Shown here piece by piece: positions 1 through 8,889 of a DNA stretch of 64,000 nt. Origin of the DNA: Pseudopedobacter sp038243635. GTDB lineage: Bacteria; Bacteroidota; Bacteroidia; Sphingobacteriales; Sphingobacteriaceae. Position numbers and translations under genes: made by a program. Numbering within the stretch: the stretch's first letter is position 1; each line of letters opens with the position of its first letter. The DNA lies in contig JBBSQW010000002.1 in assembly GCA_038243635.1 (NCBI GenBank), positions 124,001 to 188,000 on the forward strand, given 5' to 3'. The notes under the pieces were generated by a model. It did no database searches. It saw nothing but the letters and a program-made list of their open reading frames with translations, and was not told the DNA's origin.

Positions 1-1
1 C

Positions 2-553
2 GAAATGCCTTTTGCAAGTAAAATGGCAATGGCAAACCAATGGTTGTTTACACCGGTGATTAAGAATACTTATGCCAAAACACCAACGGGTAACGCGACC
101 ATTAGAACAACTACAGCAACCACAATTTTTAACGCAGGCATTAAAGAAAATTTAATTCCTGGCGAAGCAGAAGCAACTGTGAATTTTAGAACGCAACCGG
201 GTGTTACTCGAGCAGATGTAACTGAACATGTAAAAAAGGTTATCGCAAACGATCAAATACAAATTATACCACAAGGTGACGGAAACGAGCCTAACCAAGT
301 AGCAAACGTTAATAGCGAAAGCTTTAAATACCTGCAAAAAACCATTAGCGCTTATAAAAAAGATATTGTTGTTGCACCTTACTTGGTTTTGGGCGCAACG
401 GACGGCAGGTACTTTGCCAATATTACTTCGCAGGTTTTTAGATTTATTCCCTTTACAGACCCTGAAGGATTCCACGGCGTAAATGAACGTATAAAAATCA
501 CGGAATTTAAAAAAGGGATTGGCTTTTATTACGAATTAATGAGAGGGATTTAA
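2..553 (+). CDS. M20-family metallopeptidase, C-terminal part (cut by window start)
   Basis: This is the last ~183 codons of a zinc-dependent M20 peptidase (carboxypeptidase S/PM20D1-like), open at the left edge of the window. The visible part holds most of the dimerisation domain (residues ~25-110 of the fragment, including NLIPGEAEATVNFRTQPG) and the end of the catalytic domain. GATDGRYF matches the family's GGTDxRxY segment, and FHGVNERI matches the conserved C-terminal xHGxNE motif. The signal peptide and first metal ligands lie upstream and cannot be checked. It faces the convergent MATE gene across ~215 bp that contain a perfect palindrome. The family call is firm; the substrate is not. 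Confidence 0.85.
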   Translation, partial: EMPFASKMAMANQWLFTPVIKNTYAKTPTGNATIRTTTATTIFNAGIKENLIPGEAEATVNFRTQPGVTRADVTEHVKKVIANDQIQIIPQGDGNEPNQVANVNSESFKYLQKTISAYKKDIVVAPYLVLGATDGRYFANITSQVFRFIPFTDPEGFHGVNERIKITEFKKGIGFYYELMRGI

Positions 554-678
554 TATGGTAATCGTGTTACAGTTTAAAAGCATTTTAGCCTGATTTCGAT
601 TAACAACATCCAATTGATATGGATAAATGCTTTTATGAATTTAGAAAAGTTTTGCGTTAGGGATTGTAGTGAAAATCC

Positions 679-706
679 TTTTTGTCCGCCAGCTGGCGGA
701 CAAAAA
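679..706. terminator. Perfect 28-nt palindrome, likely bidirectional terminator
   Basis: TTTTTGTCCGCCAG is followed directly by its exact reverse complement. The 9-bp GC-rich core is flanked by five T or A on each side, so it can act as a terminator for both convergent genes (M20 peptidase and MATE pump). About 20 bp downstream, at 727-742, is an imperfect palindrome built on ATAGCTATCGGGG. A related CCCGATAGCTATCAGG occurs at 45105-45120, so these may be dispersed repeats as well as terminators. Confidence 0.6.
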
Positions 707-751
707 TATTGTAACGAAAAGCCCGCCCCTATAGCTATCGGGGGAACGCCC

Positions 752-783
752 ACCTAACCACCTAACAATCTAACCACCTAACT
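752..783. repeat. Four-unit 8-bp repeat array (ACCTAACC-like)
   Basis: Four units lie in exact 8-bp phase: ACCTAACC, ACCTAACA, ATCTAACC and ACCTAACT. The array overlaps the 3' end of the minus-strand MATE gene, whose TAG stop (770-772) falls on the CTA core of the third unit. A longer array of the same family is at 18224-18338 and a weak one at 9901-9916, each also at the 3' end of a minus-strand gene. Confidence 0.7.
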
Positions 784-2116
784 TATTCACCATATTATTG
801 AATCGGTAATAAAGTAGAGCAGCAGCTAATGTAAGTGCAAAAGAAAGAGAAATCCATATTCCTAAAGCGCCCATTTCAAATGTGAATCCCAATACATAGC
901 CAAACGGCAAACCAATTACCCAATACGCAATTAGCGTAATAATGGTTGGTATTTTCACATCCGATAATCCTCGTAAGATACCGGCACCAACAACTTGTAT
1001 TCCATCAGAAATCTGAAAAAACGCCGCCACAATTAATAGTTGAGACGCAATTGAAATCACGCTTTCGTTTTGAATATAAATCCACGGAAGCAATCTGCTA
1101 CAGGTTAAAAAAATAACTGCTGTTACACACATATATATTATAACCAGATGATATGAGCTAATTGCCGAAAGTTTAATCTCTTTAAAATCGTTTTTACCGA
1201 AAGCATTTGCCGCTCTAATAGTTGCTGCAACGCCAATTCCACTCGCTCCCATGTATGTAAAAGCGGCTAAATTTATAGCAATTTGATGGGCTGCCAATTC
1301 CTGTGCCCCAATCCAGCCCACCATAATTGCTGCGCCAGAAAAAGCACCGACTTCAAAAAAGTATTGTAAAGAGATTGGGAAACCCAGTTTCATTATTTTT
1401 TTCAGTTTATCCCAATCGGGTTGGTGTAATTTAAATTTTGCTAAATAAGGAGTAAACAAACTGGATTTTATCACATACCATCCCATAAAAATGGCCATAA
1501 AAACACGAGAAATAAATGTTCCTAATCCTGCACCGTACAACCCCATCGCGGGAAAGCCAAGCCACCCGTAAATCAATAAAAAGTTAAAAAATATGTTGAT
1601 TAAATTTCCTATTACCGAAACATACATTGCTTGTTTGGTATAGCCAAGCCCTTCAGCAAATTGCCTAAAGCTTTGAAAAGCCATTAAGGGAATAATTGAA
1701 GCTCCAATAATTAAAAGATAATCTTTAGTAGCAATGGCTACTTCTTCTGGCTGGCCTAGCCACGAAAGTTTCTGTGCAATTAGCGTAACAATTCCAAACA
1801 AAATAACACCAGTAACTAAACTTATAATTACGCCTTGCTCTAAATACTCGCCACAAACTGATTTATTGTTTTTTCCGTCTTCTTGCGCAACCAAAGGTGT
1901 AACGCCTTGCGAGATTCCAATTCCGCTGACCAGAAAAATACTTAAAATGCTGTTTCCCAACGCACATGCAGCCAAAGGAATAGTCCCCAATTGCCCAACC
2001 ATTACGCTATCAGCAACCATGGTAAACATATGGCCCAGTTGTGAAATTACAACAGGGTAGGCCAACAAAAAGTTGCTTTTATAAAATGGACGATATTTGT
2101 TAAACCTGTGAAACAT
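770..2116 (-). CDS. MATE family multidrug/Na+ efflux transporter
   Basis: A 448-residue inner-membrane protein with the layout of the MATE (NorM/DinF) family: about twelve hydrophobic helices in two similar halves. The N-terminal half carries the typical PVVISQLGHMFTMVADSVMVG helix-1 region (NorM-like QL...DxxMVG), and the equivalent region of the second half starts near LGFPISLQYFFEVGAF. The family exports cationic drugs and metabolites in exchange for Na+ or H+. Length is normal for the family. The start is ATG at 2116. The last residues LGG and the stop codon are encoded by the 8-bp repeat array. Substrate unknown. Probably monocistronic; the next gene upstream is 143 bp away. Confidence 0.9.
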   Translation of the reverse strand: MFHRFNKYRPFYKSNFLLAYPVVISQLGHMFTMVADSVMVGQLGTIPLAACALGNSILSIFLVSGIGISQGVTPLVAQEDGKNNKSVCGEYLEQGVIISLVTGVILFGIVTLIAQKLSWLGQPEEVAIATKDYLLIIGASIIPLMAFQSFRQFAEGLGYTKQAMYVSVIGNLINIFFNFLLIYGWLGFPAMGLYGAGLGTFISRVFMAIFMGWYVIKSSLFTPYLAKFKLHQPDWDKLKKIMKLGFPISLQYFFEVGAFSGAAIMVGWIGAQELAAHQIAINLAAFTYMGASGIGVAATIRAANAFGKNDFKEIKLSAISSYHLVIIYMCVTAVIFLTCSRLLPWIYIQNESVISIASQLLIVAAFFQISDGIQVVGAGILRGLSDVKIPTIITLIAYWVIGLPFGYVLGFTFEMGALGIWISLSFALTLAAALLYYRFNNMVNKLGG

Positions 2117-2259
2117 TATTACGGAAAATTGAGCTGCAAAGGACGATATTATAAAGCTGATATTTTTACCGTCTTTGTAAAATCTTGATTAGATTTCTAC
2201 GGAGTATAATGTAAATAATTGCATCAATCTTTGGGGCAGATTTGAACTGGGCAAACATT

Positions 2260-2745
2260 TTAATAAGCAACTGTTGATTGTTCGCCAACATGCAGATTTC
2301 TTACATAAACCTCATTTTGTACTAATGCGCATAACACACCTTCTTTATTATAAATCTCTATAGGGAATGTTTTTATAAATTTCCCTTCGATTCTTAATTT
2401 TTGTTCTGCCTCGGCAATTTCTTGATCGGTGATTTTAACGGTGAAATGCAAATCAGAATTCCCTGGTTTTAAATATTGAATATGTGCACTTTTTAGCCAT
2501 ACCCTAGTTTTAAAACCTTTTTTGCTTAAAACCTGGTCAAACAAAATAGCATAAAATGGGTCCGAAGCACTAAATATGGTGCCGCCAAAAAGGGTTTTGT
2601 TATAGTTTATATTGATGAAACTTTTATTGATTTTTACTTCTACCCATTTAAAATCTTCACCAAACTTAATCACCCAAATCCGTTGAAAAAAAAGAGGAGG
2701 ATAAAAGCGAAGCAACCATTTTAGAGTTTTCGAACTAACATTCAT
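2260..2745 (-). CDS. DUF4442 (hotdog-fold, thioesterase-like) protein
   Basis: A 161-residue protein that resembles DUF4442, a hotdog-fold family related to acyl-CoA thioesterases. The segment NYNKTLFGGTIFSASDPFYA (residues ~48-67) matches the helix-capping region of hotdog enzymes, and HIQYLKPGNSDLHF resembles the strand after it. There is no signal peptide. The thioesterase function is inferred from fold only; no substrate is suggested by the neighbours. It lies upstream of the MATE gene on the same strand with a 143-bp gap, so cotranscription is possible but not shown. Confidence 0.75.
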   Translation of the reverse strand: MNVSSKTLKWLLRFYPPLFFQRIWVIKFGEDFKWVEVKINKSFININYNKTLFGGTIFSASDPFYAILFDQVLSKKGFKTRVWLKSAHIQYLKPGNSDLHFTVKITDQEIAEAEQKLRIEGKFIKTFPIEIYNKEGVLCALVQNEVYVRNLHVGEQSTVAY

Positions 2746-2998
2746 GGGTGGTAAATATCGAGATTTAACAAAAAAACACCAAACGAACGCTTAAAATAAA
2801 ATGTAAACCACAAAGATTTTACTGATTTATGTAAATGTGTAAAGTAACACACTTAGTTAAACGGTTAATTTGGTGTAATTTAGCGATCCAAAATGAAAGA
2901 AAAATAATGTTAGGAAAAAATAGCGTTTTTCAACATACATTTTTTTTGTAATTAAAGGATATTAAGCATCTTAGCAGATAATTAGAATAACATTAAGC

Positions 2999-5491
2999 AT
3001 GGAAGAAGTAAGAAGACCGGAAGAAGAATTAGATAAAGAAGACACATCCGAACATATAGAAGTTACCACAGAGGAATTAGACGAGGAAGATATCCAACAC
3101 GTTAATAATCCGATTGTAGGTATAAAGCCAATAGAGAAAGAATTTTTAGGTGCGGTTAAAGAAGTTCGCCAAGAAAATAACAAATTTATTTTTACAGATG
3201 GTTCTGCCTCGGTAGAAATTAGAGTGGTAAGTGACGAGATTATTCGTGTTCGTTTAGCTCCACACAGTGTTTTTTTAGAAGAATTTTCTTACGCTGTACC
3301 ATCTTTAGATCAAAAAGTTGCAGTTTTTAACTTTACCGAAGACGAAACACATTACTTTGTTTCAACAAACACGGTTTCTTGTGTAATTAACAAAGCCAAT
3401 TTCCAAATCTCGTTTAGAGATAACGATAGCAAAATAATCAACGAAGATTATTTGGCAATGCATTGGGAAGAAAACGAGCAGTTTGGTGGTTACTACGTTT
3501 ATTGTACAAAAAAATGTTACCCAGAAGAAGCGTATTTTGGTTTAGGCGATAAACCAACTGATTTAAACCTTCGTGGTAAAAGATTGCAGAACTGGAATTC
3601 TGATACTTACTCTTTTGCAAAGCATCAAGATCCGCTTTACAGAAGTATACCGTTTTTCATCAGTTTAAATGAAAATGTTGCTCACGGTATTTTCTTAGAT
3701 AATACCTTTAAAACTCACTTTGATTTTGCACATGAAGATAATGATAAGTTAAGTTTTTGGGCAGATGGTGGCGAGTTGCAATACTATTATATCCACGGTC
3801 CAAATATGATGGACGTAGTAAAGCGCTATAACTCATTGACCGGAACGCATAAATTACCTCCAATTTGGGCTTTAGGTTATCACCAGTGCCGTTGGAGTTA
3901 TTACCCCGAATCAAAGGTTAAAGATTTAGCTGATAATTTTAGAAAGCGTAAAATACCTTGTGATGCTTTATACTTAGATATTGATTACATGGACGGCTAT
4001 AGATGCTTTACATGGAACAAAAAATACTTCCCGAATCCTAAGAAAATGATTAAGGAACTGTCTGACGATGGTTTTAAAACGGTTGTAATTATAGATCCAG
4101 GAATTAAAGTGGATGATAATTATTGGGTTTTTAAGGAAGGAAAAGAGAATAAATACTTCTGTCGCCGAAGCGATGACTACTTTATGGAAGGCCACGTATG
4201 GCCAGGCCGTTGCCAGTTCCCAGATTTTACCAACCCAGAAGTTAGATTATGGTGGGGCGGTTTATTCAAAGAATTAGTAGAGGTAGGTGTAGCAGGTGTT
4301 TGGAATGATATGAACGAGCCGGCAGTTTTCGGTAAGGGAACTTTTCCTGATGACGTTCGCCATAATTACGATGGATTTAGAGGTTCACACCGTAAAGCGC
4401 ACAACGTTTACGGAATGCAAATGGTGAGAGCAACTTATGACGGTTTAAAGAAAATCCAAAAGAATAAACGGCCATTTACAATTACAAGAGCGGGGTATGC
4501 TGGCGTACAGCGTTATAGTTCATGCTGGACAGGTGATAACGTAGCCAGTTGGGAACATTTAAAAATTGGAAGTTTGCAAATGCAACGACTATCGATGTCT
4601 GGGATGCCATTTGCAGGAACAGATATTGGTGGATTTAGTGGCGAGCCAACAGGTGAACTGTTTACGCGTTGGATTCAGTTAGGCGTTTTCTCTCCATTTA
4701 TGAGAGCACACTCTGCTGGTGATACGGCAGAACGCGAACCTTGGAGTTTCGGTCAAGAATTGGAAGACATCAATCGTAAATTTATCGAATTACGTTACAA
4801 GTTACTTCCATATATTTACTCTGCTTTTTGGGAGCATCACCGCCATGGATTTCCAATCTTGCGTCCGGTAGTAATGTTAGAGCAAGATAATCCAACTAAC
4901 CGTTACCGTGAGGATGAATTTACTTTCGGAGATAAAATATTAGTTTGCCCAGTTTTAGAAGAAGGTGCAACATCAAGAAAAGTTTATTTGCCTACTGGCG
5001 GTAGTTGGTTTAATTATTGGACTCACGAGGTTTTAGCAGGTGGTACGGAGCATTTGATTGATGCACCATTAGATTCTATGCCGATTTTTGTTAAAGCAGG
5101 ATCGGTAATTCCAGAGTACCCAGTAATGCAATATACCAGCGAATTTGAGGTAGAGGAAATGACTTTCCAAATCTTTTACTCAGAACAAGAAGTAAACTCT
5201 TTCTATTTTGAAGACCACGGAGATACTTTTGCTTACGAGCAAGATATTTACATGGAAAAAAAGTTTGTAGTTAATGGCGATAAAAAATTATTAACCATCA
5301 CACAAAGCATTGAAGGTTTATTTACGCCTCGTTATGAAACTTACGAGCTTATAATTAACGGATTGCCGTTTAAGCCTTCCAAAGTTTTAATTGATGGTAA
5401 AGCTTATGCGGGAGAATTTAAATTTAACGAACTTAAAAGTTTAGTAATTAAAACACCAAAGCACTTTAAACAAGTGCAAGTGCTTAAATAA
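2999..5491 (+). CDS. GH31 alpha-glucosidase with acidic N-terminal tail
   Basis: An 830-residue GH31 glycoside hydrolase that releases glucose from the non-reducing ends of alpha-glucans. An N-terminal beta-sandwich is followed by the TIM barrel (from ~residue 280, GYHQCRWSYYPE) and C-terminal beta domains. The nucleophile is D437 in WNDMNEP and the probable acid/base is D513 in WTGDN. No signal peptide is visible, so it is probably cytoplasmic and may act on glycogen breakdown products. The first ~31 residues are very acidic (16 D/E against 3 K/R), which is unusual. Glycogen branching enzyme follows 189 bp downstream, supporting a role in storage glucan metabolism. A terminator lies between them. 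Confidence 0.93.
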   Translation: MEEVRRPEEELDKEDTSEHIEVTTEELDEEDIQHVNNPIVGIKPIEKEFLGAVKEVRQENNKFIFTDGSASVEIRVVSDEIIRVRLAPHSVFLEEFSYAVPSLDQKVAVFNFTEDETHYFVSTNTVSCVINKANFQISFRDNDSKIINEDYLAMHWEENEQFGGYYVYCTKKCYPEEAYFGLGDKPTDLNLRGKRLQNWNSDTYSFAKHQDPLYRSIPFFISLNENVAHGIFLDNTFKTHFDFAHEDNDKLSFWADGGELQYYYIHGPNMMDVVKRYNSLTGTHKLPPIWALGYHQCRWSYYPESKVKDLADNFRKRKIPCDALYLDIDYMDGYRCFTWNKKYFPNPKKMIKELSDDGFKTVVIIDPGIKVDDNYWVFKEGKENKYFCRRSDDYFMEGHVWPGRCQFPDFTNPEVRLWWGGLFKELVEVGVAGVWNDMNEPAVFGKGTFPDDVRHNYDGFRGSHRKAHNVYGMQMVRATYDGLKKIQKNKRPFTITRAGYAGVQRYSSCWTGDNVASWEHLKIGSLQMQRLSMSGMPFAGTDIGGFSGEPTGELFTRWIQLGVFSPFMRAHSAGDTAEREPWSFGQELEDINRKFIELRYKLLPYIYSAFWEHHRHGFPILRPVVMLEQDNPTNRYREDEFTFGDKILVCPVLEEGATSRKVYLPTGGSWFNYWTHEVLAGGTEHLIDAPLDSMPIFVKAGSVIPEYPVMQYTSEFEVEEMTFQIFYSEQEVNSFYFEDHGDTFAYEQDIYMEKKFVVNGDKKLLTITQSIEGLFTPRYETYELIINGLPFKPSKVLIDGKAYAGEFKFNELKSLVIKTPKHFKQVQVLK

Positions 5492-5508
5492 TGTTTTTTT
5501 AAATAGCG

Positions 5509-5544
5509 AAAGGGTTATTTCTGAATAAGGAATAACCCTTTTTT
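5509..5544 (+). terminator. Rho-independent terminator after the GH31 gene
   Basis: The 11-bp inverted repeat AAAGGGTTATT / AATAACCCTTT has an 11-nt loop and is followed by a T run. It sits 17 bp after the GH31 stop codon. Confidence 0.8.
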
Positions 5545-5680
5545 AATGAAAAATATTTGTGGACGATATTTAAAATTAAATAGCTATAAATTCAACATTA
5601 TATGTAAATTGTAAATCATATAAATCCCCAAGTCTTATTCATTAGCATGTTTTGCAGGTAAGATTTCTCAATAAACTAAT

Positions 5681-7882
5681 ATGGCCAAAAAGATAAAAGA
5701 ACCCGCTCCAGAAGCCGATTTAAATAAAAAAGAAGAAAAACCTAAGGCAGTTGTCAAAAAAGTTGTTGTAAAAAAAGCAATTACCCGTAAGAGTGCTGAT
5801 ATTCCAGAAAAAAAGGTGGGCTTGAAGAAGGTAGTTGATAAAAAAGCTTCAAAACCTGTAGCCGATAAAAAAGAGCCCGCAGTAGCAAAAGCGAAAACTC
5901 CCGTTAAAAAATCGGTGGTAAATCCTCCTGTCGCTAACGAATCGACGCATTTATCTTCTGTTGAAGGGCAACCTACGTACGCAAGTGTATATCAATATTC
6001 CAAGTTAACAGATTTTGATGTTTTGCTTTTCAAATCGGGGAAACACTTTAGACTTTACGAAAAACTAGGTTCGCATGTGGTAGAGCATAATGGAGTTGTA
6101 GGTACTTACTTTGCAGTTTGGGCGCCTAACGCACATTACGTTTCTGTAATCGGTAATTTTAATTATTGGGATAAAGGCTCGCATCCTTTATTCGTACGTT
6201 GGGACGAAACTGGAATTTGGGAAGGGTTTATTCCGCATGTTGGTAACGGGGAATCTTACAAATACTTTATCAATGCCACCAGTGGCGAAGATTTAGAAAA
6301 AGCAGATCCTTTTGCTTTACGTAGCGAAGAACCACCTCGTACTGCTTCCATAGTTTGGGATACGTGGTATGAGTGGAAAGATAAAGATTGGATGATTAAT
6401 CGTCATCAAAAAAATGCCTTGAACCAGCCAATGTCAGTTTACGAAATGCATTTTGGTTCTTGGAGTAGAAGTCCAGATACGCCAGACCTGTTTTTATCCT
6501 ACCGAGATATGGCAGATAAGCTGATTCCTTATGTTAAGGAAATGGGTTTTACGCATGTGGAGTTTATGCCTTTAATGGAGCATCCATATTATCCAAGTTG
6601 GGGTTACCAAATAACCGGTTACTTTGCAGCAACTTGCCGGTATGGAACGCCACAAGACTTAATGTTTTTGATAGAAGAGTTCCATAAAGAGGGGATAGGT
6701 GTAATTATGGATTGGGTTCCGTCGCATTTCCCTGGAGATGCGCATGGCTTATACAATTTTGATGGTTCGCATCTTTACGAACATGCAGATGTTCGCAAAG
6801 GTTTTCATCCAGACTGGAAATCATACATCTTTAATTACGGACGAAATGAGGTAAGGGCATTCTTAATTTCAAACGCAATCTTCTGGCTCGAACGTTTCCA
6901 TATTGATGGTTTAAGGGTTGATGCCGTTGCGTCAATGCTTTATTTAGATTATTCGCGTAAGCATGACGAATGGATTCCTAACGAATATGGTGGACGAGAA
7001 AATACAGAAGCCATTTCTTTCTTAAAGGATTTTAACGAGGCTGTTTATGCCATGTTTCCAGATGTGCAAACCATTGCAGAAGAATCAACATCTTTTAGTG
7101 GTGTAAGTCACCCAACTTATGGTGGAGGTTTGGGTTTTGGACAGAAATGGATGATGGGTTGGATGAATGATACTTTGAAGTATTTTGCCGAAGATCCCGT
7201 TAACCGGAAATACCATCACGCTGGTTTAACATTTAGCACTATCTACGCCTTTACCGAGAATTTTATGTTGCCGCTTTCCCATGATGAGGTAGTGCATGGT
7301 AAAAAGTCAATGATTTACAAAATGCCAGGAGACGAGTGGCAGCAGTTTGCTAACCTGAGGACATTATACGGTTATATGTGGACTCATCCTGGTACTAAGT
7401 TACTTTTCATGGGTTGCGAGTTTGCACAAACTGGCGAGTGGAATCCAACGTATTCTTTAGATTGGCACTTGCTAGAGCATTCGCCTCACCAAGGTATGAA
7501 GCAAACCGTAATGGCCTTAAATAAGCTTTATAAAGAAGAGCCTGCTTTGTATGAAAAAAGCTTTGATTCGGACGGCTTTGAATGGATTGTAAATGACGAC
7601 GCAGATAATTCTGTAATTGTTTACGCCCGTAAAGGTTTAAACCCAAAAGATGATTTGATTATTGCGATAAATCTTACGCCGATTCCAAGGGAAAATTACA
7701 GATTCGGCGTAATCAAACCTGGTAATTGGAAAGAGATTTTTAATTCGGATGATACAAAGTTTTGGGGTAGCGGAATGCAAAACGCTGATAAACCATCAGA
7801 AACTAAAACGAGTCATTGGAAATCTAATTCAATAGAAGTCAGTTTGCCACCGTTGGCAATGGTTGTTTTTAAAGCCATATAA
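5681..7882 (+). CDS. glgB: 1,4-alpha-glucan branching enzyme with lysine-rich N-terminal tail
   Basis: Glycogen branching enzyme (GH13) that creates alpha-1,6 branches in glycogen, 733 residues. Residues ~1-88 are a low-complexity Lys/Ala/Val/Pro tail (25 Lys and 1 Arg against 10 Asp/Glu), reminiscent of histone H1-like tails. It replaces the usual N1 domain. A CBM48 domain follows (~125-225, AVWAPNAHYVSVIGNFNYWD), then the catalytic barrel with nucleophile D414 (DGLRVDAV), acid/base E467 (IAEEST) and D535 (LSHDEVVHG), and a C-terminal all-beta domain. All catalytic residues are intact. The gene pairs with the GH31 enzyme upstream. The tail's role is unknown; anchoring by charge is only a hypothesis. 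Confidence 0.95.
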   Translation: MAKKIKEPAPEADLNKKEEKPKAVVKKVVVKKAITRKSADIPEKKVGLKKVVDKKASKPVADKKEPAVAKAKTPVKKSVVNPPVANESTHLSSVEGQPTYASVYQYSKLTDFDVLLFKSGKHFRLYEKLGSHVVEHNGVVGTYFAVWAPNAHYVSVIGNFNYWDKGSHPLFVRWDETGIWEGFIPHVGNGESYKYFINATSGEDLEKADPFALRSEEPPRTASIVWDTWYEWKDKDWMINRHQKNALNQPMSVYEMHFGSWSRSPDTPDLFLSYRDMADKLIPYVKEMGFTHVEFMPLMEHPYYPSWGYQITGYFAATCRYGTPQDLMFLIEEFHKEGIGVIMDWVPSHFPGDAHGLYNFDGSHLYEHADVRKGFHPDWKSYIFNYGRNEVRAFLISNAIFWLERFHIDGLRVDAVASMLYLDYSRKHDEWIPNEYGGRENTEAISFLKDFNEAVYAMFPDVQTIAEESTSFSGVSHPTYGGGLGFGQKWMMGWMNDTLKYFAEDPVNRKYHHAGLTFSTIYAFTENFMLPLSHDEVVHGKKSMIYKMPGDEWQQFANLRTLYGYMWTHPGTKLLFMGCEFAQTGEWNPTYSLDWHLLEHSPHQGMKQTVMALNKLYKEEPALYEKSFDSDGFEWIVNDDADNSVIVYARKGLNPKDDLIIAINLTPIPRENYRFGVIKPGNWKEIFNSDDTKFWGSGMQNADKPSETKTSHWKSNSIEVSLPPLAMVVFKAI

Positions 7883-7887
7883 AATAA

Positions 7888-7926
7888 AAAACCCGAACAT
7901 TTGAAAAGATGTTTGGGTTTTTTTTT
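7888..7926 (+). terminator. Rho-independent terminator after glgB
   Basis: The stem AAAACCCGAACAT / ATGTTTGGGTTTT has one G-T pair and an 8-nt loop. A T run starts six bases after the glgB stop codon. Confidence 0.85.
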
Positions 7927-7993
7927 GAGTTTGGAAGTTGGGTTTGATCATAGCTTGTGCATTAATATTTTTCTGATTTAAAAGAGTATCGTT

Positions 7994-8451
7994 ATGCCAT
8001 TCGCTAAAGTACATACCCATTTTGTTAGGAGTACAAAAAATCGTTATCCTTTTCTGAATACCAAAGAGATAAGGCGGGAAATGTGGAATCACCTTAAGGA
8101 AAATGCCAAAGAAAAAGGAATTTTTATAGATTTTGTGAATGGTTACTCGGACCATTGTCATTGCTTAATATCTTAAGTGTTGATCAAACTATGCAGAAAG
8201 TAATGCAATTGATTAAAGGTGAATCGTCTTTTTGGATAAATAAAAAAAGGAGTCTTCCCAAATCATACAATGGTTCTATACCGAATTTTGAGTGGCAAAA
8301 CGAATATTTTGCGGTGTCGGTATCTGAATCCTCCATCGAACGAGTTAGGAATTACATTAAAAATCAAGAAGAACATCATGCAAGAAAGACGTTTTAAAAA
8401 GAATATGATGAAGTTATAAGGATTTATGGTTTTGAGAAGTTTGAAGGATAA
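7994..8451 (+). pseudogene. REP-associated tyrosine transposase (RAYT, IS200-like Y1 family), inactivated
   Basis: The remains of a ~152-codon IS200-like Y1 transposase of the REP-associated type. It starts MPFAKVHTHFVRSTKNRYPF, typical of the family, and keeps the HUH-type motif as HCHCLI at ~residues 54-59. Reading is broken twice. Loss of one T in a TCTTTAAGT context makes TAA at 8174-8176, after which the +1-shifted frame continues from TTA AGT GTT. In that second frame, TAA at 8395-8397 replaces what looks like a Lys codon, and the conserved tail KEYDEV...YGFEKFEG continues to a stop at 8449-8451. The predicted catalytic Tyr lies in the second fragment and was not assigned. Three palindromes lie just downstream. 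Confidence 0.85.
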
Positions 8452-8488
8452 GGTTTGGCTAAAGCTTTATTTTCTTAACCTAGCTTTG

Positions 8489-8508
8489 CCTCCAGATAAA
8501 TCTGGAGG
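8489..8508. repeat. Palindromic REP-like element, copy 1
   Basis: CCTCCAGA-TAAA-TCTGGAGG is a perfect 8-bp stem with a 4-nt loop, 38 bp after the dead RAYT gene. Two further hairpins of the same type lie at 8702-8725 and 8783-8804. Confidence 0.7.
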
Positions 8509-8649
8509 TAATTTGATTTCTTGCAGTTAGATAAGGTGACCTCGTTTATCTTTTTGTCTTCAATAAACACCTCGGAATACCGCAGTTGATAGTTTGGCTA
8601 AATCGCTTAGTTAAGCTTTGTAGTTTGCCAACAGATATATAAAGGAGTG

Positions 8650-8808
8650 ATTGCTTTGATTGGAAATTATTAGTTTCTAGCACATTCAACAAGCTTCAAT
8701 TATCCTTCAGATTTATCTGAAGGATAATTGATTGTTTTGATTGGAAATTATTAGTTTCTAGCACATTCAACAAGCCTCAATTGCCTCCAGATTTATCTGG
8801 AGGATAAT
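8650..8808. repeat. Tandem ~80-bp duplication, each copy ending in a REP-like hairpin
   Basis: Two near-identical direct copies lie at 8650-8728 and 8731-8808. Both contain GATTGGAAATTATTAGTTTC, then AGCACATTCAACAAGC, and end in a hairpin. The hairpin stems differ in a paired way: CCTTCAGA...TCTGAAGG in the first copy and CCTCCAGA...TCTGGAGG in the second, with the same ATTT-type loop. The stretch 8452-8889 holds no gene. It appears to be a small REP cluster beside its likely transposase. Confidence 0.75.
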
Positions 8809-8889
8809 AAAGAAACAGCAATTGGCTTTAGCCACAATCTTTAGCCAGTCTTCAAAAATCTAATAGATATTATCTTCAATTTTGATACC

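Noticed and set aside
152..475. Minus-strand gene inside the M20 peptidase
   Set aside because: It overlaps a clear conserved coding frame and has no protein-like features; a shadow frame.
8155..8397. A separate small gene starting at TTG 8155
   Set aside because: It is the frameshifted second part of the RAYT transposase; the reading continues the same protein.
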